15,731 bases of DNA, from NCBI GenBank assembly GCA_030432775.1, contig JAUILO010000047.1, positions 1 to 15,731 of the forward strand, written 5' to 3'. A program made the translations under genes and the position numbers. Below, in pieces: positions 6,262-12,751 of this stretch. A model generated the notes under the pieces. The model made no database searches. It was not told the DNA's origin and was given only the letters and a program-made list of their open reading frames with translations. Within the stretch, counting starts at the first letter, position 1, and each line of letters opens with the position of its first letter. This DNA comes from Alphaproteobacteria bacterium (GTDB lineage Bacteria > Pseudomonadota > Alphaproteobacteria > Micavibrionales > Micavibrionaceae).

Positions 6262-8115
6262 TTATGATGGTAAATCAAATAGCTCTGCCAGTCTGGCGGT
6301 CAATGCTTTTGCAAGTTCATCGACATCGGCAATGGTCATGGCTTTTTGGTAATAACGGGTTACATCATGACCAATACCGATTGCGTTTAGCTCGATATCT
6401 GTGGAGTTTTCGATGCGGTAAATTACATTGCGCAAATCCTGCTCTAGAATATTGGATGGATTAACCGATAAGGTCGAATCATCAACCGGCGCGCCATCGG
6501 AGATAACCATCATAATCTTTCGCTGTTCACCACGTACTGCTATGCGGTTATACGCCCAGGCCAGTGCTTCGCCATCAATGTTTTCCTTCAGCAGTCCTTC
6601 CTTAAGCATAAGCCCGAGATTTTTACGGGTTCTGCGCCATGGCACATCGGCCGATTTATATATGATATGGCGTAAATCATTTAAACGGCCCGGGTGATTT
6701 TGGCGGCCGCTTTCAATCCATAAATCTCGCGACTTTCCGCCTTTCCAAGCCCTTGTCGTAAAGCCAAGTATCTCGACCTTTACATCACAGCGCTCCAGCG
6801 TGCGGGTGATGATATCGGCGCACATGGCAGCAATGGCAATTGGCCTGCCACGCATCGAACCGGAATTATCAATCAGGATTGTGACAACGGTGTCTTTAAA
6901 TTCGGTCTGTTTTTCCTGTTTATAGGCCAGTGGAATAGACGGGTTTGCAATAATGCGGGCAAGACGGCCTGTATCAAGCATTCCTTCTTCCAGATCAAAC
7001 TCCCATGCGCGCTGCTGCTGGGCCATTAATTTACGTTGCAGGCGATTGGCGAGCTTTGTGATGATACCTTGAATATGGGTGAGCTGGCTATCAAGCAATT
7101 GTCTAAGACGTTCGAGTTCGTAAGGGTCGGCCAGCTCTTCTGCTTTTATAATTTCATCGAACTGATCTGTGTAGATGTTATAAGTCGGCCGGTCACCAAT
7201 AGCTGTATTGTTTTGTCTTTGCGGGTGAAACGGATCGCTGCTCATATTCTCGGCATTTTCGTTTTCATCGCTGTCGTTATCATCCTCACCTATATCGGTG
7301 ATTTCATCTTCGCTATCGTCTTCGCCATCTTCGGGGAATTCGGAATCTTCGTCATTTCCGCTTTGTTCTTCGTCCTCGTTTTCATCCGGCGTGTTTTCAC
7401 TTTCTTCCTCTTCACTGGTGCTGGCCTCATCTTCGGATTTTTCATCCTCGTAATTCTTGGCTTCGCTGGCATCCATATCCATCTGCGTGATCAGGCCGCG
7501 TGCGATATCTGCAAATTCTTCCTGATTGTGTATATGCGGCAACAAATTTTTAAGGCCATCCTTACCAAGGCGCTCGTTAAGCCATGGCTGCCATGTCTGA
7601 ACAAGTTGTTGTGCGCTTTCCGGTACAGGTTCGCCTGTCATGGCCAAGCGACCCATGACATGAAGAGCATCGGCAAAATTGTAATCTTCCATTTTTTGCG
7701 GATTGTTCTGGGTGATGCGCATGCATTGCTCTTGTAGTGTTGCGTTCAAATTGCGCGCTACGCCCATCATGTTTTGTGCGCCTATAGCCTCACATCTCGC
7801 CTGTTCAAGTGCGTCAAAAACCGCCCGTGCCGTAAGATCCATCGGTGCATTTTGTCCATGAATGGAACGGCTGTGATATTTTAAGCGCAGGGCTTTGGCA
7901 TCAGCTGTACCGCGGATCAGGTTACGCGTTGCCTCGGCCAGTTCTTTATCAGGTAAAGGCAGGCGGACACTTTGGTCGCTTAAGGTCTTGATAGGGGATC
8001 CGGCTTTTTCGCCCGCCGAAAAGCTTACGCCAATATCTTTGTTACTGGCGATTGTGCGCAAAGTGGATGCGGTTGCATGTTTAAAGTTTTCCAGATCGCT
8101 GTTTTTGGAATCCAT
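6262..8115 (-). CDS. cobT: CobT-like cobaltochelatase subunit (VWA/MIDAS protein)
   Basis: CobT is the large VWA-type partner of the AAA+ protein CobS; with CobN they insert cobalt in aerobic B12 synthesis. The 617 residues show the family layout. A helical N-terminal domain covers about 1-212 and a long Asp/Glu/Ser/Asn linker about 214-290. A conserved middle part (PTYNIYTDQFDEI, near 310-322) precedes the C-terminal VWA domain. The metal site is D416-x-S418-x-S420 in LIDNSGSMRGR, with VISDGAPVDDSTL (537-549) carrying the distal acidic residues. The linker is natural for CobT. The gene lies 27 bp after cobS and is part of a DnaJ-cobS-cobT cluster. No cobN or other cobalamin gene is visible, so a true cobalt-chelating role is not shown by context. 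A chaperone-like role with CobS is the alternative. Confidence 0.95.
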   Translation of the reverse strand: MDSKNSDLENFKHATASTLRTIASNKDIGVSFSAGEKAGSPIKTLSDQSVRLPLPDKELAEATRNLIRGTADAKALRLKYHSRSIHGQNAPMDLTARAVFDALEQARCEAIGAQNMMGVARNLNATLQEQCMRITQNNPQKMEDYNFADALHVMGRLAMTGEPVPESAQQLVQTWQPWLNERLGKDGLKNLLPHIHNQEEFADIARGLITQMDMDASEAKNYEDEKSEDEASTSEEEESENTPDENEDEEQSGNDEDSEFPEDGEDDSEDEITDIGEDDNDSDENENAENMSSDPFHPQRQNNTAIGDRPTYNIYTDQFDEIIKAEELADPYELERLRQLLDSQLTHIQGIITKLANRLQRKLMAQQQRAWEFDLEEGMLDTGRLARIIANPSIPLAYKQEKQTEFKDTVVTILIDNSGSMRGRPIAIAAMCADIITRTLERCDVKVEILGFTTRAWKGGKSRDLWIESGRQNHPGRLNDLRHIIYKSADVPWRRTRKNLGLMLKEGLLKENIDGEALAWAYNRIAVRGEQRKIMMVISDGAPVDDSTLSVNPSNILEQDLRNVIYRIENSTDIELNAIGIGHDVTRYYQKAMTIADVDELAKALTARLAELFDLPS

Positions 8116-8142
8116 GTTTACAAAGCCATAAAACTGTGTTGC

Positions 8143-9177
8143 CTATAGCTCCTTGCCAAAGCAACGTTGGTAGTATTCTGCAACGGTTGAGCGTTCGGCT
8201 TCATCACATTTGTTCAAGAAGCTCAGGCGGAAAGATAGTTCCGTATCTTTGAAAATATTATCATTTTCAAGCCAGCTAATGACTGTTCGCGGTGACATTA
8301 ATGTTGAAAGATCACCATTGACGAAACCCTGACGGGTGAGGGAGGCAAGCTGGATCATCGCATCGATCTTTTCGCGTCCCTCGGTGTTGTCATATACCGG
8401 ATATTTGGCTAGCATAATCGCCATTTCCTCATTGTGTTCGAGATAATTGAGTGTCACGACGATATTCCATCGATCCATCTGTGCTTGGTTGATTTGCTGT
8501 GCGCCGTGATAGAGGCCGGTTGTATCACCAAGGCCGATTGTATTGGCTGTTGCAAATAAGCGGAAAGCCGAATGGGGATGAATGACACTGTTCTGGTCAA
8601 GCAGTGTCAGCTTGCCATCGGTTTCAAGAACACGCTGGATCACAAACATTACATCAGGGCGGCCTGCGTCATATTCATCGAAAACAAGCGCAACAGGGTT
8701 TTGTAATGCCCATGGTAATAAGCCTTGTTTGTATTCGGTGATTTGTTTGCCTTCTTTCAGGACAATCATATCCTTACCTAAAAGATCAATACGGCTAATG
8801 TGGCTATCAAGGTTAATGCGCACGCAAGGCCATTTCAGGCGCGCGGCCACTTGTTCTATATGTGTGGATTTACCGGTCCCGTGATATCCTTGCACCATGG
8901 TGCGGCGGTTATGGGCAAAACCGGCGAGAATAGCCAGTGTGGTGTCGTGGTCAAATTGATATGTCGGATCGATATCCGGAACATTGGGGTGATCGTAACT
9001 AAAACCAGGAACATCCCAGTCTATATCGATACCAAATGTTTCCCTGACATCATATGTTGTGTCAGGTGTTGTTGAGTTTTTGCTGTGTTCCGGTGCATTT
9101 TGCGTTAGATCAACAGTTCTTGATTGTGCTGGTTTTGCGCCTTCGGATAGGAGCGCTTCGTTTTCAAGGCTGGGCAT
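8143..9177 (-). CDS. cobS: CobS-like cobaltochelatase subunit (AAA+ ATPase)
   Basis: CobS is a MoxR-related AAA+ ATPase that forms a hexameric ring with CobT. The 344 residues contain the family N-terminal element VRETFGIDIDWDVPGF (44-59), Walker A GYHGTGKST (97-105), Walker B VALVFDEYD (162-170) and sensor-1 ATANT (209-213). MDRW (234-237) carries a candidate arginine finger. The first ~40 residues are Ser/Thr/Glu-rich and low in conservation-type features; they precede the point where the CobS proteins I know usually begin. The start is 4 nt after the stop of the DnaJ-domain gene, with AAGGCGA at the end of that gene as ribosome site, so the two are co-translated. cobT follows 27 bp later. 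See cobT for the doubt about a true B12 role. Confidence 0.95.
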   Translation of the reverse strand: MPSLENEALLSEGAKPAQSRTVDLTQNAPEHSKNSTTPDTTYDVRETFGIDIDWDVPGFSYDHPNVPDIDPTYQFDHDTTLAILAGFAHNRRTMVQGYHGTGKSTHIEQVAARLKWPCVRINLDSHISRIDLLGKDMIVLKEGKQITEYKQGLLPWALQNPVALVFDEYDAGRPDVMFVIQRVLETDGKLTLLDQNSVIHPHSAFRLFATANTIGLGDTTGLYHGAQQINQAQMDRWNIVVTLNYLEHNEEMAIMLAKYPVYDNTEGREKIDAMIQLASLTRQGFVNGDLSTLMSPRTVISWLENDNIFKDTELSFRLSFLNKCDEAERSTVAEYYQRCFGKEL

Positions 9178-9181
9178 GGTG

Positions 9182-9796
9182 TTAAATATCGCCTTCCAAT
9201 TCTAAGAATTTTGCGTGTGCTAGTTTTAATATTGTATACGCCATATTGATACTTTTTAAAAGTTCCTCGGCATGTTTATCATCACGATTTAGGTCAGGAT
9301 GGTATTTTTTTGCCAGTTCTTTGTATCGTGCCTTGATTTCATTCAGGTCAAGTGGCGGTTCTACCCCCATAATTAACATGGCTTCATATTCGGGTGAGTT
9401 GCGATCAATAAAGAAATCACGTCGCGGATCTTTTTGCTTGTTTTGTCCGTTTTGTCGCTCGTTGAAATGATAGGTGTCTTCGACTTTTTGGCGTAAACCT
9501 TCCTCGAATTCCTTGAAGTTGGAATATTTTTGTGTCGGTCTGTCACCATACAGGCTGTTAAAAATATGTCTTTGGACTTCGTCATTGGACATGCCGGAGA
9601 AAAAGTTCCATGCCTTGTTGTAATCCTGAACATGTTCAAGACAAAACCAGTAATAACCTTCTAAAAACCTGTCTTTCGGCGCTTTATGAAAGGCATCATC
9701 GCGGCAACCGGGCATGTCACATTGCATGGTTTCGGTTTTGTTTTGTTTTTCATCGGCATACTCGGCCGATTTATCTTTCAAATATATATTAGGCAT
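9182..9796 (-). CDS. J-domain (DnaJ-like) protein, CobS-associated type
   Basis: The protein is 204 residues from ATG 9796. The N-terminal part holds a possible metal site, C26-x4-C31 and C52-x2-H55, in a Trp/Tyr-rich block (GYYWFCLEHVQDYNKAWNFF). The C-terminal third is a J domain with HPD at 166-168 (KKYHPDLNRDD). J domains stimulate DnaK/Hsp70 ATPase; the rest of full DnaJ (Gly/Phe region, zinc fingers, C-terminal domains) is absent. This is therefore a specialised co-chaperone, not DnaJ itself. It is the first gene of the DnaJ-cobS-cobT cluster, with a 4-nt gap to cobS. A TTG one codon earlier (9799) is possible. There is no Shine-Dalgarno sequence, and a promoter at 9805-9833 would start transcription almost at the ATG. 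That the J domain recruits Hsp70 to CobS/CobT is inference. Confidence 0.9.
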   Translation of the reverse strand: MPNIYLKDKSAEYADEKQNKTETMQCDMPGCRDDAFHKAPKDRFLEGYYWFCLEHVQDYNKAWNFFSGMSNDEVQRHIFNSLYGDRPTQKYSNFKEFEEGLRQKVEDTYHFNERQNGQNKQKDPRRDFFIDRNSPEYEAMLIMGVEPPLDLNEIKARYKELAKKYHPDLNRDDKHAEELLKSINMAYTILKLAHAKFLELEGDI

Positions 9797-9804
9797 CAAC
9801 TACT

Positions 9805-9833
9805 ATTATTATATGCATTTAATTATATGACAA
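9805..9833 (-). promoter_or_regulatory. Putative promoter of the dnaJ-like/cobS/cobT operon, near-leaderless
   Basis: On the minus strand TTGTCA (9828-9833) and AATAAT (9805-9810) are separated by exactly 17 bp; an overlapping TATAAT lies at 9808-9813 with 14-bp spacing. The predicted transcription start (about 9797-9799) falls within a few nt of the ATG at 9796, and no Shine-Dalgarno sequence is present. Both points fit a leaderless mRNA. Confidence 0.5.
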
Positions 9834-10064
9834 GTTTTCATGCGCTTGTCGGCGTTAAATATCTCCTCCCATTTTGCATTAAAGTAATTCATATGTATGC
9901 AGGATCCAGAGTCGATCTATACTAAAGGTTGTATGAATGCATAGGTAACCTTTGGTTTTTGTTGGTAAACAGGGATTTGCGCGCAATAACAGACAACCTT
10001 TAATTGCATTTTAGGTTTTTTTATATATTATAGCGTGTACCTAAGGTTGTAGGCCTAGGTATGT
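9834..10064. promoter_or_regulatory. Divergent control region with repeated AAGGTTGT-like boxes
   Basis: The 355 bp between the dnaJ-like gene and the RHH gene hold no credible gene. AAAGGTTGT lies at 9924-9932, its exact inverse ACAACCTTT at 9993-10001, and AAGGTTGT again at 10043-10050. A fourth half-match, AACCTTT (9947-9953), overlaps the palindrome AGGTAACCT (9943-9951). Repeated boxes in both orientations suggest operator sites. The ribbon-helix-helix protein encoded just downstream is the obvious candidate to bind them, but this is inference. A weak promoter TTGCAT (10004) with TATTAT (10026) lies between the boxes. Confidence 0.45.
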
Positions 10065-10112
10065 TATGAGAACTTTATAATTTTCAAATATGAGAACTTT
10101 ATAATTTTCAAA
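10065..10112. repeat. Exact 24-bp tandem duplication containing TATAAT
   Basis: Two identical 24-bp copies lie head to tail at 10065-10088 and 10089-10112, beginning TATGAGAAC and ending TTTTCAAA. The bases on either side no longer match, so the duplication is exactly two units. Each copy carries TATAAT (10076-10081 and 10100-10105). The array ends 39 bp before the RHH start codon and is on the expected side for its promoter or an operator. No good -35 hexamer was found for either TATAAT. Confidence 0.85.
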
Positions 10113-10140
10113 ATAGTCATGGTTAAATATATATTTTAAA

Positions 10141-10145
10141 AGGAG
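10141..10145 (+). promoter_or_regulatory. Ribosome binding site of the RHH gene
   Basis: AGGAG 6 nt before ATG 10152 supports this start over the internal Met codons at residues 9 and 31. Confidence 0.8.
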
Positions 10146-10151
10146 CCGGGG

Positions 10152-10616
10152 ATGGGCAGTACAGAATATAAAGGTATGGAAGAGCAAGAAGATGAGAGTG
10201 AAGATTTCAAAAGCACACTTGTCAGTCGCAATATTACTGTGATGGGTAAACGTACCTCTGTAAGATTAGAGCCTGAAATGTGGCGCTCTTTGAAGGAGAT
10301 ATCTAAAAGAGAAGGCTGCAAGATTCATGATATTTGCTCGTTAATTCACTTGAGAAAAAAGCCGAAAACATCTCTGACAGCAGCTATACGGGTGTTTTTG
10401 ATGTTGTATTACAAGGCGGCGGCCACAGAAAATGGTCATATGCGCGCCGGACATGGTGATTTCAACAATATGATGCAGCGTGCGCGTATGCCGCAAGACG
10501 TTCTTTCGTTTTTTAGCATTGGTAAGAAGGACAGCCATGGAGCAAGTTCCACCCAGCCTGTTTATAACAATGCACGTCCAAGTGGATTTTACCGCAGCGG
10601 TAACGTCAGCGCTTGA
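10152..10616 (+). CDS. Ribbon-helix-helix domain protein (RHH_4 type)
   Basis: The 154 residues centre on a ribbon-helix-helix fold of the kind common in alphaproteobacteria (RHH_4-like). The strand is KRTSVRLEP (33-41), helix one is MWRSLKEISKREG (43-55), and helix two is the segment around IHDICSLIHL. A family-typical C-terminal helix SLTAAIRVFLMLYYKAA (74-90) follows. RHH proteins are usually dimeric DNA-binding repressors that insert the paired strand in the major groove. An acidic N-terminal arm (about 5-22) and a disordered Ser/Asn/Gly-rich tail (about 95-154) are extra to the core. There is no toxin-like partner, so an antitoxin role is not supported. The upstream repeated boxes and tandem repeat suggest autoregulation. 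The stop codon directly abuts the stop of accA on the other strand, with no terminator between. Confidence 0.85.
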   Translation: MGSTEYKGMEEQEDESEDFKSTLVSRNITVMGKRTSVRLEPEMWRSLKEISKREGCKIHDICSLIHLRKKPKTSLTAAIRVFLMLYYKAAATENGHMRAGHGDFNNMMQRARMPQDVLSFFSIGKKDSHGASSTQPVYNNARPSGFYRSGNVSA

Positions 10617-11564
10617 TTAAGCTGCACGGCCCATTTCAATGAATTTCTGGCGACGTTTTTCTTTTAAAATTGCGCCATCAGTGCCCGAAAGATCTTTGAG
10701 AGCTTTTTCAATTTGAAGCGCCACAGATTGAACGGTTTCCTCGCGCGCTCTATGTGCGCCGCCAATAGGCTCTGGAATGATATCGTCAATCAGCTTCAGC
10801 TCTTTAAGGTCTTGGGCTGTTAGCTTAAGGGCATTTGCCGCATCTTCTGCGTGGGAGGCACTGCGCCAAAGAATAGAGGCACAGCCTTCCGGAGAAATAA
10901 CGGAATAAATTGAATGCTCGAGCATGTAGACCTTGTTCGCAGCAGCAATCGCAATCGCGCCTCCTGATCCGCCTTCGCCGATAACCACAGATACGATAGG
11001 TACTTTTACTTCCAGACACACTTCAATTGATTTTGCGATCGCCTCGGCCTGTCCGCGTTCTTCCGCGCCAACGCCCGGATATGCGCCTGCGGTATCAACA
11101 AGTGTAATCACAGGAAGGCCAAATTGATCAGCCATATGCATAAGGCGCTGTGCCTTGCGGTAACCTTCTGGACGCGCCATGCCGAAATTATGCTTGATAC
11201 GGCTTTCTGTGTCGCTTCCCTTTTCCTGACCAAGAATAACGCATGAGTGACCTCTAAAACGTCCTAGGCCCCCTGGTAAGGCTTCGTCTTCGCCAAATAA
11301 CCTATCACCGGCAAGGGGGGTGAAGTCTTCGATAAAGCCTTCAATGTAATCTTTGAAATGTGGCCTGTCCTGATGACGGGCAACCAGAACTTTTTGCTGT
11401 GGTGTCAGCTTGCCATAGACTTGCTTGAGCAAACGGTCGACTTTGTTTTGCATACGCACAATTTCGTCGCCAATGTTTAAATCATCAGAATTGCTAACAT
11501 TACGTAGTTCTGCGATTTTACCTTCTAATTCCAAAATGGGTTTTTCAAAATCAAGTTTACTCAT
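10617..11564 (-). CDS. accA: Acetyl-CoA carboxylase carboxyltransferase subunit alpha
   Basis: AccA with AccD forms the carboxyltransferase that moves CO2 from biotinylated AccB to acetyl-CoA, making malonyl-CoA for fatty-acid synthesis. The 315 residues match the family. Signatures are ARHQDRPHFKDYIEGFIEDF (62-81), the HNFGMARPEGYRKAQRLM block (125-142), DTAGAYPG (157-164), the GEGGSGGA oxyanion-loop region (196-203) and SPEGCASILW (224-233). The N-terminal helix pair (about 7-50) is usual. accD is not in the window, as is common. The ribosome site is AGG about 9 nt before the ATG. xerD lies upstream on the same strand, but a terminator separates them, so accA should have its own promoter in 11565-11670. 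I could not name one with confidence. Confidence 0.97.
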   Translation of the reverse strand: MSKLDFEKPILELEGKIAELRNVSNSDDLNIGDEIVRMQNKVDRLLKQVYGKLTPQQKVLVARHQDRPHFKDYIEGFIEDFTPLAGDRLFGEDEALPGGLGRFRGHSCVILGQEKGSDTESRIKHNFGMARPEGYRKAQRLMHMADQFGLPVITLVDTAGAYPGVGAEERGQAEAIAKSIEVCLEVKVPIVSVVIGEGGSGGAIAIAAANKVYMLEHSIYSVISPEGCASILWRSASHAEDAANALKLTAQDLKELKLIDDIIPEPIGGAHRAREETVQSVALQIEKALKDLSGTDGAILKEKRRQKFIEMGRAA

Positions 11565-11670
11565 CGAATAGCCTATCCAACCTTGTGTTGTCTTATATTT
11601 ATCTGGTTTTCCTGTTTGAGATGATTGTCTTTCTTAGCAGATCACGCCAGTAAACCCAAATAATAAAAAT

Positions 11671-11720
11671 AAAAAAAGCAGGTAGACCTGATTATGAGTA
11701 ACCCGTGCCTACCTGCTTTT
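11671..11720 (-). terminator. Intrinsic terminator of the xerD operon
   Basis: On the minus strand GCAGGTAG and CTACCTGC form an 8-bp perfect stem around a 23-nt loop, followed by seven T residues. It begins about 20 nt after the xerD stop. The long loop is less usual, but the stem and T run are clear. Confidence 0.85.
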
Positions 11721-11738
11721 AAAAAATCTTATGTGGCC

Positions 11739-12734
11739 TTAGCCTTTGCTGCCTGTTTTAGCAGCTAGAGGATGCTTTTCCTCAACAGTTTGCTTTGCCT
11801 TTTCACCCACAATATGTGTGTAAATTTGCGTTGTTGCGATATCTGCGTGTCCAAGCATTTTCTGGACTGAGCGCAGATCGGCACCGTTGCTTAGAAGATG
11901 CGTAGCAAAAGCGTGGCGAAGAACGTGCGGGCTAACGCGTCCTTCTTCGATACCTGCTGTTTGCGCCAGATCTTTAAGGAGCTGTGCAAAACGTTGTCGT
12001 GTCAAATGGCCGCTTTCAGAAGTTCTGGAAGGGAAGAGCCATTGTGCCTGAACAGAATTATCTTCTGTACTCATGAAGCTCACGCGAACATCTGTATAGG
12101 CTTTAAGTGCTTTTTGAGCCGGGTCTGAAATTGGAACCATGCGTTCACGACCACCTTTACCGGCAACCATAAGGAACTGCATATCTTCACCAATCGCAGA
12201 TAGTGGCAAGCCAACAAGTTCGGATACCCGAAGACCTGTGGCGTAAAGCATTTCAAGAAGACAAACAAGACGAACGCTATCTGCGCTGCCGCCTTTGGCT
12301 GCTGTTTTGATCAATGTATCAACTTCTTGTTCGCTAAGTGTCTTCGGCAGTGTTCTTGTCTGCTTAGGACTTTGAATCGTTGTTGTCGGGTCTTCTTTGC
12401 GAATATTCTCTGAAATAAGATAACGGTAGAACTGGCGAAGCGCAGATAATCTGCGTGCTACTGTTCTTGTCGCAATTTGTGACTTGTTAGAACCTTTGAC
12501 ATGAATCTTGTTTGTAAGATCTTCTAGGTACGCCTTGATCTCGTCTGTAGACGCATCAACAATTTCTTTTGAGAAAGTGCTGCGTAAAAACAGACTGCAA
12601 TCAGCCAAATCTCTCCAATATGCTTGACGCGTATTGTTGGCTGCTCCCCGTTCGGTCGTTAGCATATCCAAAAATGAATCAACTAACGGATGAAGGTTTG
12701 GCTTTTCCTTAGGTGGACGACCTGGACGTGCCAT
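11739..12734 (-). CDS. xerD: Site-specific tyrosine recombinase XerD
   Basis: XerD with XerC resolves chromosome dimers at dif near the terminus, activated by FtsK. The 331 residues show an N-terminal SAM-like core-binding domain (about 13-108) and a C-terminal catalytic domain. The catalytic set is complete: R169 (TGLRVSEL), K193 (GKGGRERMVP), H270 and R273 (HVLRHAFATHLL), H296 (LGHADIATTQIYTH) and nucleophile Y305. Length is a little above the usual ~300 because of a short N-terminal GRPPKEKP arm and a Lys-rich tail. The context is a housekeeping operon, with no attachment site, excisionase or phage gene, so this is Xer rather than an integrase. AGGAG precedes the ATG by 8 nt. It begins 17 bp after the secreted-protein gene and ends at a terminator. 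XerD rather than XerC is chosen by overall similarity and context next to aroK. Confidence 0.92.
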   Translation of the reverse strand: MARPGRPPKEKPNLHPLVDSFLDMLTTERGAANNTRQAYWRDLADCSLFLRSTFSKEIVDASTDEIKAYLEDLTNKIHVKGSNKSQIATRTVARRLSALRQFYRYLISENIRKEDPTTTIQSPKQTRTLPKTLSEQEVDTLIKTAAKGGSADSVRLVCLLEMLYATGLRVSELVGLPLSAIGEDMQFLMVAGKGGRERMVPISDPAQKALKAYTDVRVSFMSTEDNSVQAQWLFPSRTSESGHLTRQRFAQLLKDLAQTAGIEEGRVSPHVLRHAFATHLLSNGADLRSVQKMLGHADIATTQIYTHIVGEKAKQTVEEKHPLAAKTGSKG

Positions 12735-12751
12735 AGTTTTTTCTCCTTATA

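Noticed and set aside
7036..7737. Plus-strand 233-codon frame that translates to a very hydrophobic, membrane-like protein
   Set aside because: It is the antisense of the Asp/Glu-rich linker of cobT; reverse complements of acidic codons give Phe/Ile/Val-rich text. No ribosome site, and cobT is certain.
10152..10616. RHH protein as an antitoxin of a toxin-antitoxin pair
   Set aside because: No small toxin-like gene on either side; the neighbour is accA on the opposite strand. The RHH_4-type C-terminal helix fits a stand-alone regulator better.
11739..12734. Tyrosine recombinase as a phage or island integrase
   Set aside because: Length, complete Xer-type motifs, housekeeping operon position, and no tRNA, attachment repeats, excisionase or phage genes nearby.
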